Below, piece after piece: positions 28,320-37,014 of a DNA stretch of 64,000 bases; position 1 is the first letter of the stretch; each line of letters starts with the position of its first letter. Source of the DNA: Vacuolonema iberomarrocanum LEGE 07170 (GTDB lineage: Bacteria; Cyanobacteriota; Cyanobacteriia; Elainellales; Elainellaceae); the NCBI GenBank assembly GCA_015207365.1, contig JADEXA010000026.1, positions 1 through 64,000 of the forward strand, read 5' to 3'. The notes under the pieces are model-generated. The model was not told where the DNA came from. It saw only the letters and a program-made list of their open reading frames with translations, and searched no databases. The position numbers and the translations under genes were made by a program.

Positions 28320-29600
28320 ATGCAACACGGCATTGTTGTTGAAAATCTGGGGAAATGGTTTAGCCGTTTTCATGCCAAGAAGCCGGTCACGTTTATGGAA
28401 GCGGTTATCTCTGGCTTGCGACAGATGAAGCCGGTCGAGCAATTTTGGGCGCTGCGCCATGTGTCGTTTACAGTCGCGCCGGGAGAAATGCTCGGCGTTA
28501 TTGGTCACAACGGGGCTGGGAAATCGACCCTGCTGCAATTGCTGGGTGGGGTTGCCCATCCAACTGAAGGAAAAATTCAGATTCGGGGACGGGTGGGTGC
28601 CCTATTGGATCTGGGAGCTGGTATGCATGGGGATCTCACCGGGCGCGAAAATATTTATGTGATGGCGATCGCCGCTGGCTTGACACGGCAAGCAGTGTCC
28701 CGGCGGATGGATCAGATCATCAACTTTGCAGAACTGAATCGTTTTATCGACAATCCCGTGCGCACGTACAGCACTGGGATGATGATGCGCCTTGCCTTTT
28801 CCGTCGCCATTCATACCGACCCCGATGTGTTATTGATTGACGAATTCCTATCGGTTGGCGACCTGTCGTTTCAGACAAAGTGCTTGAATCGCATTGCGGA
28901 TATCAAGGAGCAAGGATGTGCCATTGTCTTTGTGTCTCACGATGCGGGACAGGTCGAGCGGTTGTGCGATCGCGCCCTGTGGCTACGCCGGGGTGAGATT
29001 GTCGCCTACGGGGAACCGGAAGTGGTGACCGGGCAGTATGTGAGCGAGATGCGATCGCAAACCCAACAGCGGACCCCGCACCGTCCCCCTCAACTGACCG
29101 ACGCTGGATCGACGCTAAAAGTGAATGAAAATCGCTTTGGCTCCCTAGATGTTGAGATCCGCCATATTCGACTATTGCCCAAAGCTGCCATGCGCTCGGG
29201 CGAAGCGCTGGCCATCGAGATTGACTATCAACGCCAGCAAAGTACAATTGCATCCGCTATTTTCAGTGTTTCGGTTAGTCAGGCCGATGGCCAAAAGTGT
29301 ATCGATATCAATACCTCGGACATGGGCTGGGCAACGGTGCCACTCAATGACCAAGGGATACTGCGGCTCTCCATTGATCGCCTAGATCTGGTGGCCGGGG
29401 AATACTTTGTCGATGTTGGCATCTATGAGCAAGATTGGAGCTATGCCTACGACTTTCACTGGCATGTCTATCCCCTCACCATTGAGTCTGCGCTAACCTC
29501 TAAAGGGCTAGTGATTCCGCCGATGCGGTGGGATGTTGTGGCTGAAAATTCCCTGTCTGAAGGTGCTGGATCTGAGTCTGTTCCTCAACTCAAGGTTTAG
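28320..29600 (+). CDS. Polysaccharide ABC exporter ATPase with C-terminal Wzt-type domain
   Basis: 426 residues. The ATPase half (1-245) has GHNGAGKST (Walker A, about 62-70), YSTGMMMRLAFS as signature motif, and LLIDEFLSVGD (Walker B). The remaining 180 residues form a beta-rich domain like the Wzt C-terminal carbohydrate-binding domain, which in E. coli O9a reads the modified non-reducing end of the glycan before export. This domain is clearly homologous to the C-terminus of the next gene product: compare LRLSIDRLDLVAGEYFVDVG with LRLDIERLDLAPGNYFVNVG. It pairs with the permease directly upstream. Confidence 0.94.
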   Translation: MQHGIVVENLGKWFSRFHAKKPVTFMEAVISGLRQMKPVEQFWALRHVSFTVAPGEMLGVIGHNGAGKSTLLQLLGGVAHPTEGKIQIRGRVGALLDLGAGMHGDLTGRENIYVMAIAAGLTRQAVSRRMDQIINFAELNRFIDNPVRTYSTGMMMRLAFSVAIHTDPDVLLIDEFLSVGDLSFQTKCLNRIADIKEQGCAIVFVSHDAGQVERLCDRALWLRRGEIVAYGEPEVVTGQYVSEMRSQTQQRTPHRPPQLTDAGSTLKVNENRFGSLDVEIRHIRLLPKAAMRSGEALAIEIDYQRQQSTIASAIFSVSVSQADGQKCIDINTSDMGWATVPLNDQGILRLSIDRLDLVAGEYFVDVGIYEQDWSYAYDFHWHVYPLTIESALTSKGLVIPPMRWDVVAENSLSEGAGSESVPQLKV

Positions 29601-29606
29601 AACCCC

Positions 29607-30692
29607 ATGAATGAGCAACGGTCTGTCGCTTCAACCGCCTATGATCCCGAGTTCTTCCAGGCGCTGAGGCAGGGCTCTCGCCAATCGGCTCAAATTATCG
29701 TCCCGATCGTGCTTGACTGGCTGCAGTCCCAAAGTGTGGTCGATATAGGTTGTGGGGATGGCACTTGGTTGTCGGTTTTTCGGGAGCACGGCATCGCAAC
29801 CCTTTTGGGTATTGACGGAGATTATGTCGATCGCGCCGATCTACAAATTCCCCACGATTGCTTTGTAGCAGCAGACCTGCAACAGCCGCTTAAGATAGAT
29901 CGCACCTTTGACCTAGTGGTGTCGCTAGAAGTCGCAGAGCATCTGCTTGCCTACTATGCCAAGCAATTCGTCACATCCCTTGTCAACCTAGGGCCTGTCG
30001 TGTTGTTTTCAGCAGCTATCCCGCACCAAGGCGGGATATTTCATGTCAACGAACAATGGCCGTCCTATTGGGTCGATCGCTTCAATGCCCATGGATATGT
30101 AGCTGTAGATGGATTGCGCAGGTTGATTTGGGATCATCCGCAGGTCGAACCCTGGTACGCCCAAAACTGCCTGCTTTTTGTACGGGGCGATCGCCTGTCG
30201 GACTATCCTGCCCTCCAACCCTATGTCACCCCACATCCACCAGCCCTTGTGCATCCCAAAACCTATCTACGACGATGCTCCCAGCCTCACCCCATGACCA
30301 AAGCCATCGAGCTTGTGTCGGTTTCCCTCTTACCTGCAACCACCCTAAAGCGGGGGGATGCTTTGGCGATCGCCGTTGACTATCACTGGCACACATCGGA
30401 TGACGCAGCGGTAATTGATATCAGCCTAACCAATCGCGACGAGCAGGTTTTCCTCAAAACCCATTTGGCCCTTACCCGTCCCCAAACCGCCGACCCACGC
30501 ACAAGACTGCGCCTCGACATTGAACGGTTGGATCTTGCGCCCGGAAACTATTTTGTCAATGTCGGAATCTATACATCTGACTGGCAAGTCACCCATGACC
30601 TGCATTGGCATCTCTACGCCTTGACGCTGACTGGAGAGACATCCCAAGATGGGCTATTGCAGCCACCGTTGACTTGGCAGACTCTGCCATAA
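29607..30692 (+). CDS. SAM-dependent methyltransferase fused to a Wzt-type C-terminal domain
   Basis: 361 residues. The N-terminal 200 residues are a class I methyltransferase: VVDIGCGDGTWLSVF (motif I, about 45-59), LLGIDGDYVD and FDLVVSLEVAEHL (motif IV region). From about residue 230 a second domain starts that aligns with the C-terminal domain of the preceding exporter ATPase, ending in HDLHWHLYALTLTG, matching YDFHWHVYPLTIE there. Methyltransferases that cap O-antigen chains (WbdD) work with Wzt domains that recognise the cap. Here the capping enzyme would itself carry a reader domain. The fusion is visible; the capping role is inference. It starts 7 bp past the ATPase stop. Confidence 0.88.
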   Translation: MNEQRSVASTAYDPEFFQALRQGSRQSAQIIVPIVLDWLQSQSVVDIGCGDGTWLSVFREHGIATLLGIDGDYVDRADLQIPHDCFVAADLQQPLKIDRTFDLVVSLEVAEHLLAYYAKQFVTSLVNLGPVVLFSAAIPHQGGIFHVNEQWPSYWVDRFNAHGYVAVDGLRRLIWDHPQVEPWYAQNCLLFVRGDRLSDYPALQPYVTPHPPALVHPKTYLRRCSQPHPMTKAIELVSVSLLPATTLKRGDALAIAVDYHWHTSDDAAVIDISLTNRDEQVFLKTHLALTRPQTADPRTRLRLDIERLDLAPGNYFVNVGIYTSDWQVTHDLHWHLYALTLTGETSQDGLLQPPLTWQTLP

Positions 30693-30710
30693 GGCGCTTT
30701 GAACTACGCC

Positions 30711-32258
30711 ATGCAATTTGCAAGCCCAAACGTTTCATCTCTCCCTATGCAAATCCGCTTGGCTCGCAACCCGTTTCGTCAGATGTGGACAAGAATGTCG
30801 CGATCGCTCATGCGAAGACGTTGGCGCGTCGGCATCGGTTTCGGCATGCTCCTTGCTGTGATGCTAACGATGATTGAACCAGCAAGTTCATCCTTGCCTG
30901 ACCCTCTACTGCTCATGGTTTATGACCATGAAATTGGCGTTAGCACCCGCTACATCGGGGCTTGCGAAGGCAACACAGGGTTCGACCGCGCTGATTTCGC
31001 TGATCTGAATATCAATACCTACCGCATCTATGGCGGCATGTCGCGGTGGGAAGCCGAGGATGACGACGGAAACTATGGCTCGCCCTCGATCGCCCAAATC
31101 AAAGAGAACCCCAACCTCGTGAACTGGGACTGGTGGGACGAGGTGATGACCCATCCTAACGACGGAACCGACTATGGCTTTTCAGGGACGCCGGAAGAGC
31201 TTTGGCAAGGGAGTGCGCGTACCATCTTTGACACCCTCAAAGCAGCTCAGATTCGCCCTGTGGTCACTCTGCGGAATAGCGATCCGGGGTGGGAACCCGC
31301 TTGGGCGTTACAGCTCAATCCACCCCGCACCGAAGCCGACTGGAATGAGTGGTGGGAGCATGTATTTGCCACGGTGTATTGGTTGAATGTCCGCAATGAC
31401 TATCACGTTGATGATTGGGAAATTCACAATGAACCCGATAATCGACAACAGGGCTGGGGTGGCAATCAGGACGATTACTTTGAATTGATGCGAGTGACTG
31501 AAGATGCGATCGCCCATGTCTACAATACCTATCTTCCCAGCCGGGTTTATCACATCCATGCCCCCAAAACACTCGGCGGCAGTAACTGGCCGAGAGCGAC
31601 GCTAGACGTAGCTCCTACGTTGTTTGACAGCGTTAATGTCCATAACTACGACCGAAATGTCGCAACCTATATCCAACAGGTTCGTGAATGGATGCAGAAC
31701 TCCCCCCATGCCGATGCACCCCTTTGGATAGGAGAGTGGGGCACCTATACGACGGGCTATACAGACCTAGCGTTTTCACTCGACCTCATCAAGAACATGA
31801 TTCGCATGTCCCAGCCTGGCAAGAGCTATGTCCACGGAAGTCATATCTTCTCACTCTATGACTGGGGACAAGACGGCTTTTTTCAAGGATTGATTGATGC
31901 AGCGGGCGATCGCCGCTTAAGCTACTACGCGTTTCGCTTGGGGATTCGGGCATTGCAGGGTGGCAAACCCGTTACGATGACGGCCTTGAGTGACGATCGG
32001 GTGATGGCGATCGCTACAAAAGATGATGAGACAACCCTGCAAGTGCTCCTCGTTAATGATTCAGAAGTAGACGTTCCCATGCGTCTCGACCTACAACGAG
32101 TGCGTTCCCAAGGACATGCCTCTATCCGAGAGTTTAGCCATGAGATTCACGATGAACAGACCGTAGACTACAGGTTCAACAATGGACAGTTGCAGCTATC
32201 GATGCCCGCACAAGCGGCATGGTTATTGACGATACCGGAAGAACCCTCAGATCCTTGA
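30711..32258 (+). CDS. Secreted glycoside hydrolase, clan GH-A fold (GH39-like)
   Basis: 515 residues from the ATG at 30711; an in-frame TTG four codons upstream lacks support. A basic stretch (MRRRWRVGIGFGMLLAVMLTMI) forms a late signal or anchor, so the enzyme is extracytoplasmic. The acid/base is Glu241 in WEIHNEPDN and the nucleophile is Glu342 in WIGEWGTY, the two beta-strand ends of clan A. HNYDRN and HIFSLYDWGQDG line the barrel. The C-terminal 90 residues make a beta-sandwich. It ends the polysaccharide operon and probably trims or releases the glycan. A broken paralogue lies at 54420-54701. Confidence 0.8.
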   Translation: MQFASPNVSSLPMQIRLARNPFRQMWTRMSRSLMRRRWRVGIGFGMLLAVMLTMIEPASSSLPDPLLLMVYDHEIGVSTRYIGACEGNTGFDRADFADLNINTYRIYGGMSRWEAEDDDGNYGSPSIAQIKENPNLVNWDWWDEVMTHPNDGTDYGFSGTPEELWQGSARTIFDTLKAAQIRPVVTLRNSDPGWEPAWALQLNPPRTEADWNEWWEHVFATVYWLNVRNDYHVDDWEIHNEPDNRQQGWGGNQDDYFELMRVTEDAIAHVYNTYLPSRVYHIHAPKTLGGSNWPRATLDVAPTLFDSVNVHNYDRNVATYIQQVREWMQNSPHADAPLWIGEWGTYTTGYTDLAFSLDLIKNMIRMSQPGKSYVHGSHIFSLYDWGQDGFFQGLIDAAGDRRLSYYAFRLGIRALQGGKPVTMTALSDDRVMAIATKDDETTLQVLLVNDSEVDVPMRLDLQRVRSQGHASIREFSHEIHDEQTVDYRFNNGQLQLSMPAQAAWLLTIPEEPSDP

Positions 32259-32349
32259 TTTTTGTTGATCCGCGACGAGGGATGGTGTACTGATAATCGT
32301 GATTTATATAGCCAAGGCTATACCAATTTTCTTCGTAGAATTGGTCGTA

Positions 32350-32430
32350 ATATCAAATCCGGTTAAAACCCTTGATTTTGTGTCGCGCGGGCAGTGCCCG
32401 CGCGACACAAAATCAAGGGTTCTCTGGGTT
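32350..32430. repeat. Nested hairpin, family A, CTTGATTTTG subtype
   Basis: A perfect 27-bp stem (32367-32393 with 32395-32421) with a one-base loop, preceded by the outer arm ATATCAAATCCGGTTAAA and followed by CTCTGGGTTTTGCCC. It lies between the convergent glycosidase and DUF411 genes and may terminate both. Confidence 0.93.
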
Positions 32431-32454
32431 TTGCCCTATGCCCAGGAATTGGGC

Positions 32455-32964
32455 TTACAAGTGCTCGGCAAAAACCGTAACCTCTCCAGAGTTGGTGAAC
32501 GAGAAAACCGTATAAGGTTCGACATAGTTACCAGACTCCATCCCAGGAGAACCAATAGGCATGCCTGGAACGGCAATCCCCACGATTACTGGTTCCTCAA
32601 CCAGTAACCGCTGTACATCTTCGGCTGGGACATGACCTTCCACCACATAGCCATTTACGACGGTGGTGTGGCAGGACGCAAGATTGGCAGGAACGCCATA
32701 CTGGTCTTTGATGGCTGTTATATCTTCCGTTACGTTGTCCCTGACCTGAAAACCAGCCGCTTCCATATACGCCACCCACTGACTACAGCAAGTACAGCTA
32801 GGACTGCGGAATACGGTCAGCTCCTGATTCATCGCGACATCGTCAGCTGCATCCGTCGTCGTTTGAGACCTAGAGTGTTGGGTCGTTGTGCATCCAGTAA
32901 GTGCAACGGTAGTCGCAATCAGTCCTACAGGAATTAATCGGGATATAAGCCAGCGGCGATTCAT
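32455..32964 (-). CDS. DUF411 metal-binding lipoprotein
   Basis: 169 residues from the ATG at 32964, which has a GGAGG site six bases upstream; longer frames start in the intergenic region. The N-terminus has a lipobox-type end (VALTGC at about 17-22), so it is a predicted lipoprotein. The mature part has the DUF411 pattern: VFRSPSCTCCSQWVAYMEAAGF with a CxCC pair, then SCHTTVVNGYVVEGHVPAEDVQRLL and IAVPGMPIGSPGME. Conserved Cys, His and Met residues fit copper binding; family members occur beside copper ATPases and multicopper oxidases. It is divergent from the merR gene; the 250-bp gap should hold both promoters. Confidence 0.9.
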   Translation of the reverse strand: MNRRWLISRLIPVGLIATTVALTGCTTTQHSRSQTTTDAADDVAMNQELTVFRSPSCTCCSQWVAYMEAAGFQVRDNVTEDITAIKDQYGVPANLASCHTTVVNGYVVEGHVPAEDVQRLLVEEPVIVGIAVPGMPIGSPGMESGNYVEPYTVFSFTNSGEVTVFAEHL

Positions 32965-33157
32965 CAATACCTCCATGACTGGATTAGTACGACACACAAG
33001 TATGGAATGGAAATGCAATTACGGTGCTGTTAGCGAAAGTGATGGTTCACCTTGCTGGAACCAAACGGTATTGCAAAACTAGAATGAATCTAATCTAAAG
33101 GCTACAGCTTGCTTGAGAGTCAAGGGGTAATCTTAGGTATTTGGGATGATTGAGTGC

Positions 33158-33188
33158 TTGACCCTGCAGTTGACTCTAAGGTTTAGAC
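33158..33188 (+). promoter_or_regulatory. MerR-type promoter/operator of the regulator gene
   Basis: TTGACC at 33158-33163 and TTAGAC at 33183-33188 are 19 bp apart, the over-long spacer typical of MerR-controlled promoters. The spacer begins and ends around an imperfect dyad (ACC ... GGT, 33161-33182). A GGAGG ribosome-binding site and the merR ATG follow at once, so autoregulation is likely. Confidence 0.5.
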
Positions 33189-33212
33189 TCGAAGGGAAAG
33201 GAGGAGACACCG

Positions 33213-33641
33213 ATGGAAGTTGTCACCGGCTTGAAAATTGGGGCAGTTGCAAGGCAAACCGGGGTTGCAGTAGGAGCACTGCGGTATTACGAAAGCTTAG
33301 GGCTTATCCAGTCAGGACGGGGTCAAAACGGCTATCGCTACTATCTGCCTCAAACGGTGCAACAGGTGCAGTTCATCAAAAAGGCGCAGACGCTGGGGTT
33401 TTCCTTAGAGGATATCGGTGAGGTGCTCCATGTGCATCAACAGGGAGATGTACCTTGCGAATTTGTGCGATCGCTTTTACAAAACAAGATCGATCAGCTC
33501 GATGCTCAAATCCAACAGATGATGGCATTCAAAGCTGATTTGGAACAATATCGCGATCGCTGGGCTACAGCGCAACCTCCTCCGTCCAACAACATCTGTC
33601 CGCTCATAGACAGCATCTCTATCGACGAATCACCAAACTGA
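33213..33641 (+). CDS. MerR-family metal-responsive regulator
   Basis: 142 residues, ATG preceded by AAAGGAGGAGA. The N-terminal winged helix reads LKIGAVARQTGVAVGALRYYESLGLI, followed by NGYRYYLPQTVQQVQFIKKAQTLGFSLEDIGEVL, the MerR helix set. A long dimerisation helix (LLQNKIDQLDAQIQQMMAFKADL) follows. Cys near residue 82 (VPCEF) and Cys near 129 (NNICPLID) are candidate metal ligands, a layout seen in Zn/Cd/Pb and Cu sensors. It probably activates the copper ATPase gene downstream and itself; the metal is inferred from the neighbours. Confidence 0.92.
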   Translation: MEVVTGLKIGAVARQTGVAVGALRYYESLGLIQSGRGQNGYRYYLPQTVQQVQFIKKAQTLGFSLEDIGEVLHVHQQGDVPCEFVRSLLQNKIDQLDAQIQQMMAFKADLEQYRDRWATAQPPPSNNICPLIDSISIDESPN

Positions 33642-33737
33642 GTTGTTCGACTTCTACTTACAGGATTTCTATCCAGCGCTCAGGCCAGGGCAAAAAATCA
33701 AAATCTTGCTAAGTAACTCGCCATGATAAAAAACCAG

Positions 33738-33788
33738 ACCCTAAAAACCTGCACCGCCCGCGCTGTAAGCGGTGCAGGTTTTTAGGGT
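33738..33788. terminator. Strong hairpin downstream of merR
   Basis: A perfect 20-bp stem (33738-33757 with 33769-33788) with an 11-nt loop. The right arm contains GGTTTTTAGGG, so T residues fall in the stem. It lies 100 bp past the merR stop and separates it from the ATPase gene. Confidence 0.65.
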
Positions 33789-33809
33789 TAATAACATCTA
33801 ACGACTTAA

Positions 33810-33863
33810 AACCCTTGATTTTGGAGGCACAGGCACTGCCCATATCTCTCAAAATCAAGGGTT
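33810..33863. repeat. Degenerate hairpin, family A, CTTGATTTTG subtype
   Basis: A 14-bp outer stem (33810-33823 with 33850-33863) matches the arms of the hairpin at 32367-32421, but the inner part (GAGGCACAGGCACTGCCCATATCTC) has lost pairing. The right flank CTCTATTGTTTGCCC matches that copy's CTCTGGGTTTTGCCC. Confidence 0.8.
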
Positions 33864-33929
33864 CTCTATTGTTTGCCCCGGCCTCAACCATTTCATAGAT
33901 GCGGTGATAAAACTTTATGCTTCTCCCCC

Positions 33930-33961
33930 TTGACCCTACATCTAGCTAGAGCCTTGAAGAT
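33930..33961 (+). promoter_or_regulatory. Candidate MerR-type promoter of the copper ATPase gene
   Basis: TTGACC at 33930-33935 is followed by CTACATCTAGCTAGAGCC, an imperfect dyad in a long spacer, then GAAGATA. The opening TTGACCCT is shared with the merR promoter. It sits 35-65 bp ahead of the ATG at 33996, which supports that start over an upstream in-frame ATG. Confidence 0.45.
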
Positions 33962-33995
33962 AAAGCCATCGCCACCATTGCATGAGGTGACTAAT

Positions 33996-36254
33996 ATGAA
34001 CAGCCAAACCTTTAAGCTCCGAGGCATGAGCTGTGCATCCTGTGCAAGCAACATCGAATCTGCCATGCGGTCGGTGCCAGGGGTCGAAACCTGTAGCGTC
34101 AATTTTGGTGCTGAACAGGCCGTTGTCACCTATGACCCCAAGCGAGTCAGCATGGCTGATCTGCAATCAACGGTAGCGGACATCGGCTATGCCGCTCAAC
34201 CTATCGACGACAATCCGTTAACGGCGGAGGACGATGCCGAACGCCGTGAGCGCGCCACTAGAGATCGGCAACTCAAGCGCAAAGTCATCTTTAGCCTAGT
34301 GGTTGGCACGGTGCTTATGATTGGTGCCCTTCCCATGATGACGGGGCTTGAAATCCCAATCATTCCTGCATGGTTGCACAACCCCTGGTTGCAGTTGGTG
34401 TTAACCCTACCCGTTATGGCGTGGGCCGGGAGTGATTTCTTCATCAATACTTGGAAAGCGCTGAAGCACCACTCGGCCACCATGGATACTCTCGTGGCTG
34501 TCGGCACAGGCACAGCCTATTTGTACTCACTGTTCCCAACGCTCTACCCACAATGGTTTTGGGATCAAGGGTTACGCCCCGATGTGTACTACGAGATTGC
34601 GGCGATCATTATTGCTCTAATTTTGCTGGGTAATCTTTTGGAAAACCGTGCCAAAGGCCAAACCTCCGAGGCCATTCGTAAATTGATGGGGCTACAGGCT
34701 AAAACGGCACGGGTTATTCGGAACCATCAAGAGGTCGACATCCCAATTACAGATGTTGTGGAGGGTGATGTCATCCTGGTGCGACCTGGCGAGAAGGTGC
34801 CTGTCGATGGCGAAATTGTTGACGGCTCCTCAACCCTCGATGAGGCGATGGTGACGGGTGAGAGCGTCCCTGTACACAAGCAGATTGGCAATGAGGTGAT
34901 TGGAGCCACACTTAACAAGACGGGTAGCTTCAAGTTTCGAGCAACACGGGTCGGCAAAGACACGTTTTTGGCTCAAATCGTCAAGTTAGTGCAACAGGCC
35001 CAAGGCTCCAAAGCACCCATTCAACGATTGGCGGATCGGGTGACGGGCTGGTTTGTCCCAACTGTGATTGCGATCGCCATCCTCACCTTCGTCCTTTGGT
35101 TCAACATCATGGGCAACGTCAGCATGGCTCTGATTACCACCGTCGGCGTACTGATTCTGGCCTGTCCCTGTGCCCTGGGACTTGCTACCCCGACCTCGAT
35201 TATGGTGGGCACGGGTAAAGGGGCAGAAAACGGGATCTTGATTAAAGGCGCTGACAGCCTAGAACTCGCGCATAAGATCCAAACGATTGTGCTCGATAAG
35301 ACGGGCACCGTTACCCAAGGGCGACCCACGGTCACCCATTACACCACCATCAGGGGTACGGCCAATGGGAACGAACTTGCACTCCTGAAATTAGCTGGAT
35401 CGCTCGAGCAAAACTCAGAGCATCCCCTTGCAGAGGCCGTGGTGCAATATGCCAAAAGCCAAGGAGCGACGCTGGTGTCGCCATCAGACTTCGAAGCAAT
35501 GGCTGGTAGCGGGGTTCAAGGCCAAGTTGAAGGGCATTGGGTACAAATTGGCACCCATCGCTGGATGACGGAGCTGGGTATCGACACCCAACGCTTGAAC
35601 GATGTCTGGGAGCAGCTAGAGCAGAGTGGCAAAACCGCTGTCTGGTTGGCGGTCGATGGGCAAATAGAAGCCATTATGGGCATTGCCGATGCGGTTAAAC
35701 CATCCTCTGTGAGTGCGATTCGTGCGCTGCAAAAGATGGGGCTCGAAGTGGTGATGCTCACGGGCGATAACCGTCGGACGGCGGAGGTCATTGCCCACGA
35801 AGTCAACATTCAGCGGGTTATGGCAGAGGTGCGCCCTGACCAAAAAGCCGATCAAGTGATGGCCTTGCAGCAAGAAGGCAAGCTCGTGGCCATGGTGGGG
35901 GATGGGATTAACGATGCACCTGCCCTGGCACAAGCGGATGTCGGTATGGCCATTGGAACAGGTACAGATGTGGCGATCGCCGCTAGCGATATCACGCTTA
36001 TATCCGGCGATCTATGGGGAATTGTGACCGCCATCCAACTTTCCCATGCCACCATTCGCAACATTCAGCAAAATCTGTTCTTTGCCTTTATCTACAACGT
36101 GGCCGGTATTCCCATCGCAGCCGGTATTCTGTACCCCATTTTGGGATGGCTGTTGAACCCCATCATTGCTGGGGCAGCAATGGCGTTTAGCTCCGTATCG
36201 GTTGTGACGAATGCTTTGCGGTTACGAAATTTTCAGCCACGACACGGCGGATGA
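33996..36254 (+). CDS. copA: Copper-transporting P1B-type ATPase
   Basis: 752 residues from the ATG at 33996 (AGGTGA upstream). It pumps copper across a membrane using ATP. One N-terminal heavy-metal domain has GMSCASC with Cys13 and Cys16. Eight membrane spans are expected; the channel motif CPCALGLATP lies in the sixth. DKTGTVTQG carries the phosphorylated Asp, HPLAEAV the P1B-specific His, and GDGINDAPALAQADVG the hinge. An MxxSS-type motif in the last span (AMAFSSVSVVTNALRLR) supports Cu(I). It resembles the CtaA/PacS/CopA group. It follows merR and precedes the membrane peptide and cupredoxin. Confidence 0.95.
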   Translation: MNSQTFKLRGMSCASCASNIESAMRSVPGVETCSVNFGAEQAVVTYDPKRVSMADLQSTVADIGYAAQPIDDNPLTAEDDAERRERATRDRQLKRKVIFSLVVGTVLMIGALPMMTGLEIPIIPAWLHNPWLQLVLTLPVMAWAGSDFFINTWKALKHHSATMDTLVAVGTGTAYLYSLFPTLYPQWFWDQGLRPDVYYEIAAIIIALILLGNLLENRAKGQTSEAIRKLMGLQAKTARVIRNHQEVDIPITDVVEGDVILVRPGEKVPVDGEIVDGSSTLDEAMVTGESVPVHKQIGNEVIGATLNKTGSFKFRATRVGKDTFLAQIVKLVQQAQGSKAPIQRLADRVTGWFVPTVIAIAILTFVLWFNIMGNVSMALITTVGVLILACPCALGLATPTSIMVGTGKGAENGILIKGADSLELAHKIQTIVLDKTGTVTQGRPTVTHYTTIRGTANGNELALLKLAGSLEQNSEHPLAEAVVQYAKSQGATLVSPSDFEAMAGSGVQGQVEGHWVQIGTHRWMTELGIDTQRLNDVWEQLEQSGKTAVWLAVDGQIEAIMGIADAVKPSSVSAIRALQKMGLEVVMLTGDNRRTAEVIAHEVNIQRVMAEVRPDQKADQVMALQQEGKLVAMVGDGINDAPALAQADVGMAIGTGTDVAIAASDITLISGDLWGIVTAIQLSHATIRNIQQNLFFAFIYNVAGIPIAAGILYPILGWLLNPIIAGAAMAFSSVSVVTNALRLRNFQPRHGG

Positions 36255-36315
36255 CGAAACAGTAGCTTCCTTATTTCTAACCCATCATGCTTTCCATCTT
36301 TATCGAGGATCCTCA

Positions 36316-36426
36316 ATGATGACGTATCCCCTCTCTTTCTTTGCTCTTCTTGTCGGTGTCGGCTTCCTTCTAGGAGCGATTTCCGGCATCCTATTCAACC
36401 TTCTCCTGTTTGGAGCCGCTAGCTAG
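36316..36426 (+). CDS. 36-residue single-span membrane peptide
   Basis: A short frame with two ATGs at its start (36316 and 36319) and a GAGG sequence nine bases upstream. It encodes MMTYPLSFFALLVGVG and one hydrophobic helix ending in FNLLLFGAAS. It fills the gap between copA and the cupredoxin gene, ending 18 bp before the latter's start, so it looks like a member of the operon. Small membrane peptides often tune transporters; that role here is inference. Confidence 0.55.
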   Translation: MMTYPLSFFALLVGVGFLLGAISGILFNLLLFGAAS

Positions 36427-36444
36427 CCATTGGAGGTCTTTTCT

Positions 36445-37011
36445 ATGGGACGTTATCGAAATTTAGCCCTGGGCAGCTTAGCCAGTTTAAGTTTACTGCT
36501 AGGGTTAGCCACAGGTTCTTCCGCCCAAATGACTCATGATGCTGTGTCGGAACCTAACAGTGGATTTCGCCGCATTGAGCAACCCTTGTGGACAAAGGCA
36601 CTGGTGACGGCTGGTGGTCTGGGTCTTGTTGGCTTAGAGCTTTGGTGGTTTGTTTTTAGCCAGCCCAAAGCCGATAAAGCCAAGAGCCAGAATGGGATAC
36701 AAGAAATCACCATCACTGTTGATGGTGGCTATGAGCCAAACCAAATTATGGTACAGGCTGGGCAACCCGTACGACTGAACTTTTACCGTACCGACCCTAG
36801 TAGCTGTTTGGAAGAAGTTCGTTTTCCTGACTTTCACATTGCTAAAGCACTGCCCGTGAATCAAACGACCGCGATTGAGTTCACGCCCACAGAGCCAGGA
36901 CGCTATGAGTTCGCCTGCGGTATGAACATGTTCCGAGGCACGGTCGAGGCAGTAGACAGCGCTCCGGCGGACGATGCAGCCCGTTTAACCCCAGCCGCTA
37001 AAGCGACTTGA
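36445..37011 (+). CDS. Cupredoxin-domain protein, exported
   Basis: 188 residues from the ATG at 36445 with TGGAGG nine bases upstream. The first 28 residues form a signal peptide (SLASLSLLLGLATGSSA). A hydrophobic segment near 50-70 (LVTAGGLGLVGLELWWFVF) is a second helix, so the protein may be membrane-tethered. The rest is a cupredoxin_1 domain: ITVDGGYEPNQIMVQAGQPVRLNFYRTDPSSCLEEV, then TEPGRYEFACGMNMFRG with Cys and Met ligands; the usual His just before the Cys is Ala here, so binding may be altered. It probably buffers periplasmic copper for the neighbouring ATPase. Confidence 0.88.
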   Translation: MGRYRNLALGSLASLSLLLGLATGSSAQMTHDAVSEPNSGFRRIEQPLWTKALVTAGGLGLVGLELWWFVFSQPKADKAKSQNGIQEITITVDGGYEPNQIMVQAGQPVRLNFYRTDPSSCLEEVRFPDFHIAKALPVNQTTAIEFTPTEPGRYEFACGMNMFRGTVEAVDSAPADDAARLTPAAKAT

Positions 37012-37014
37012 TTC

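Noticed and set aside
33873..33995. Upstream start for the copper ATPase
   Set aside because: The 41 extra codons are unlike any P-type ATPase N-terminus and overlap a hairpin edge and the likely promoter; the ATG at 33996 has AGGTGA and leads directly into the metal-binding domain.
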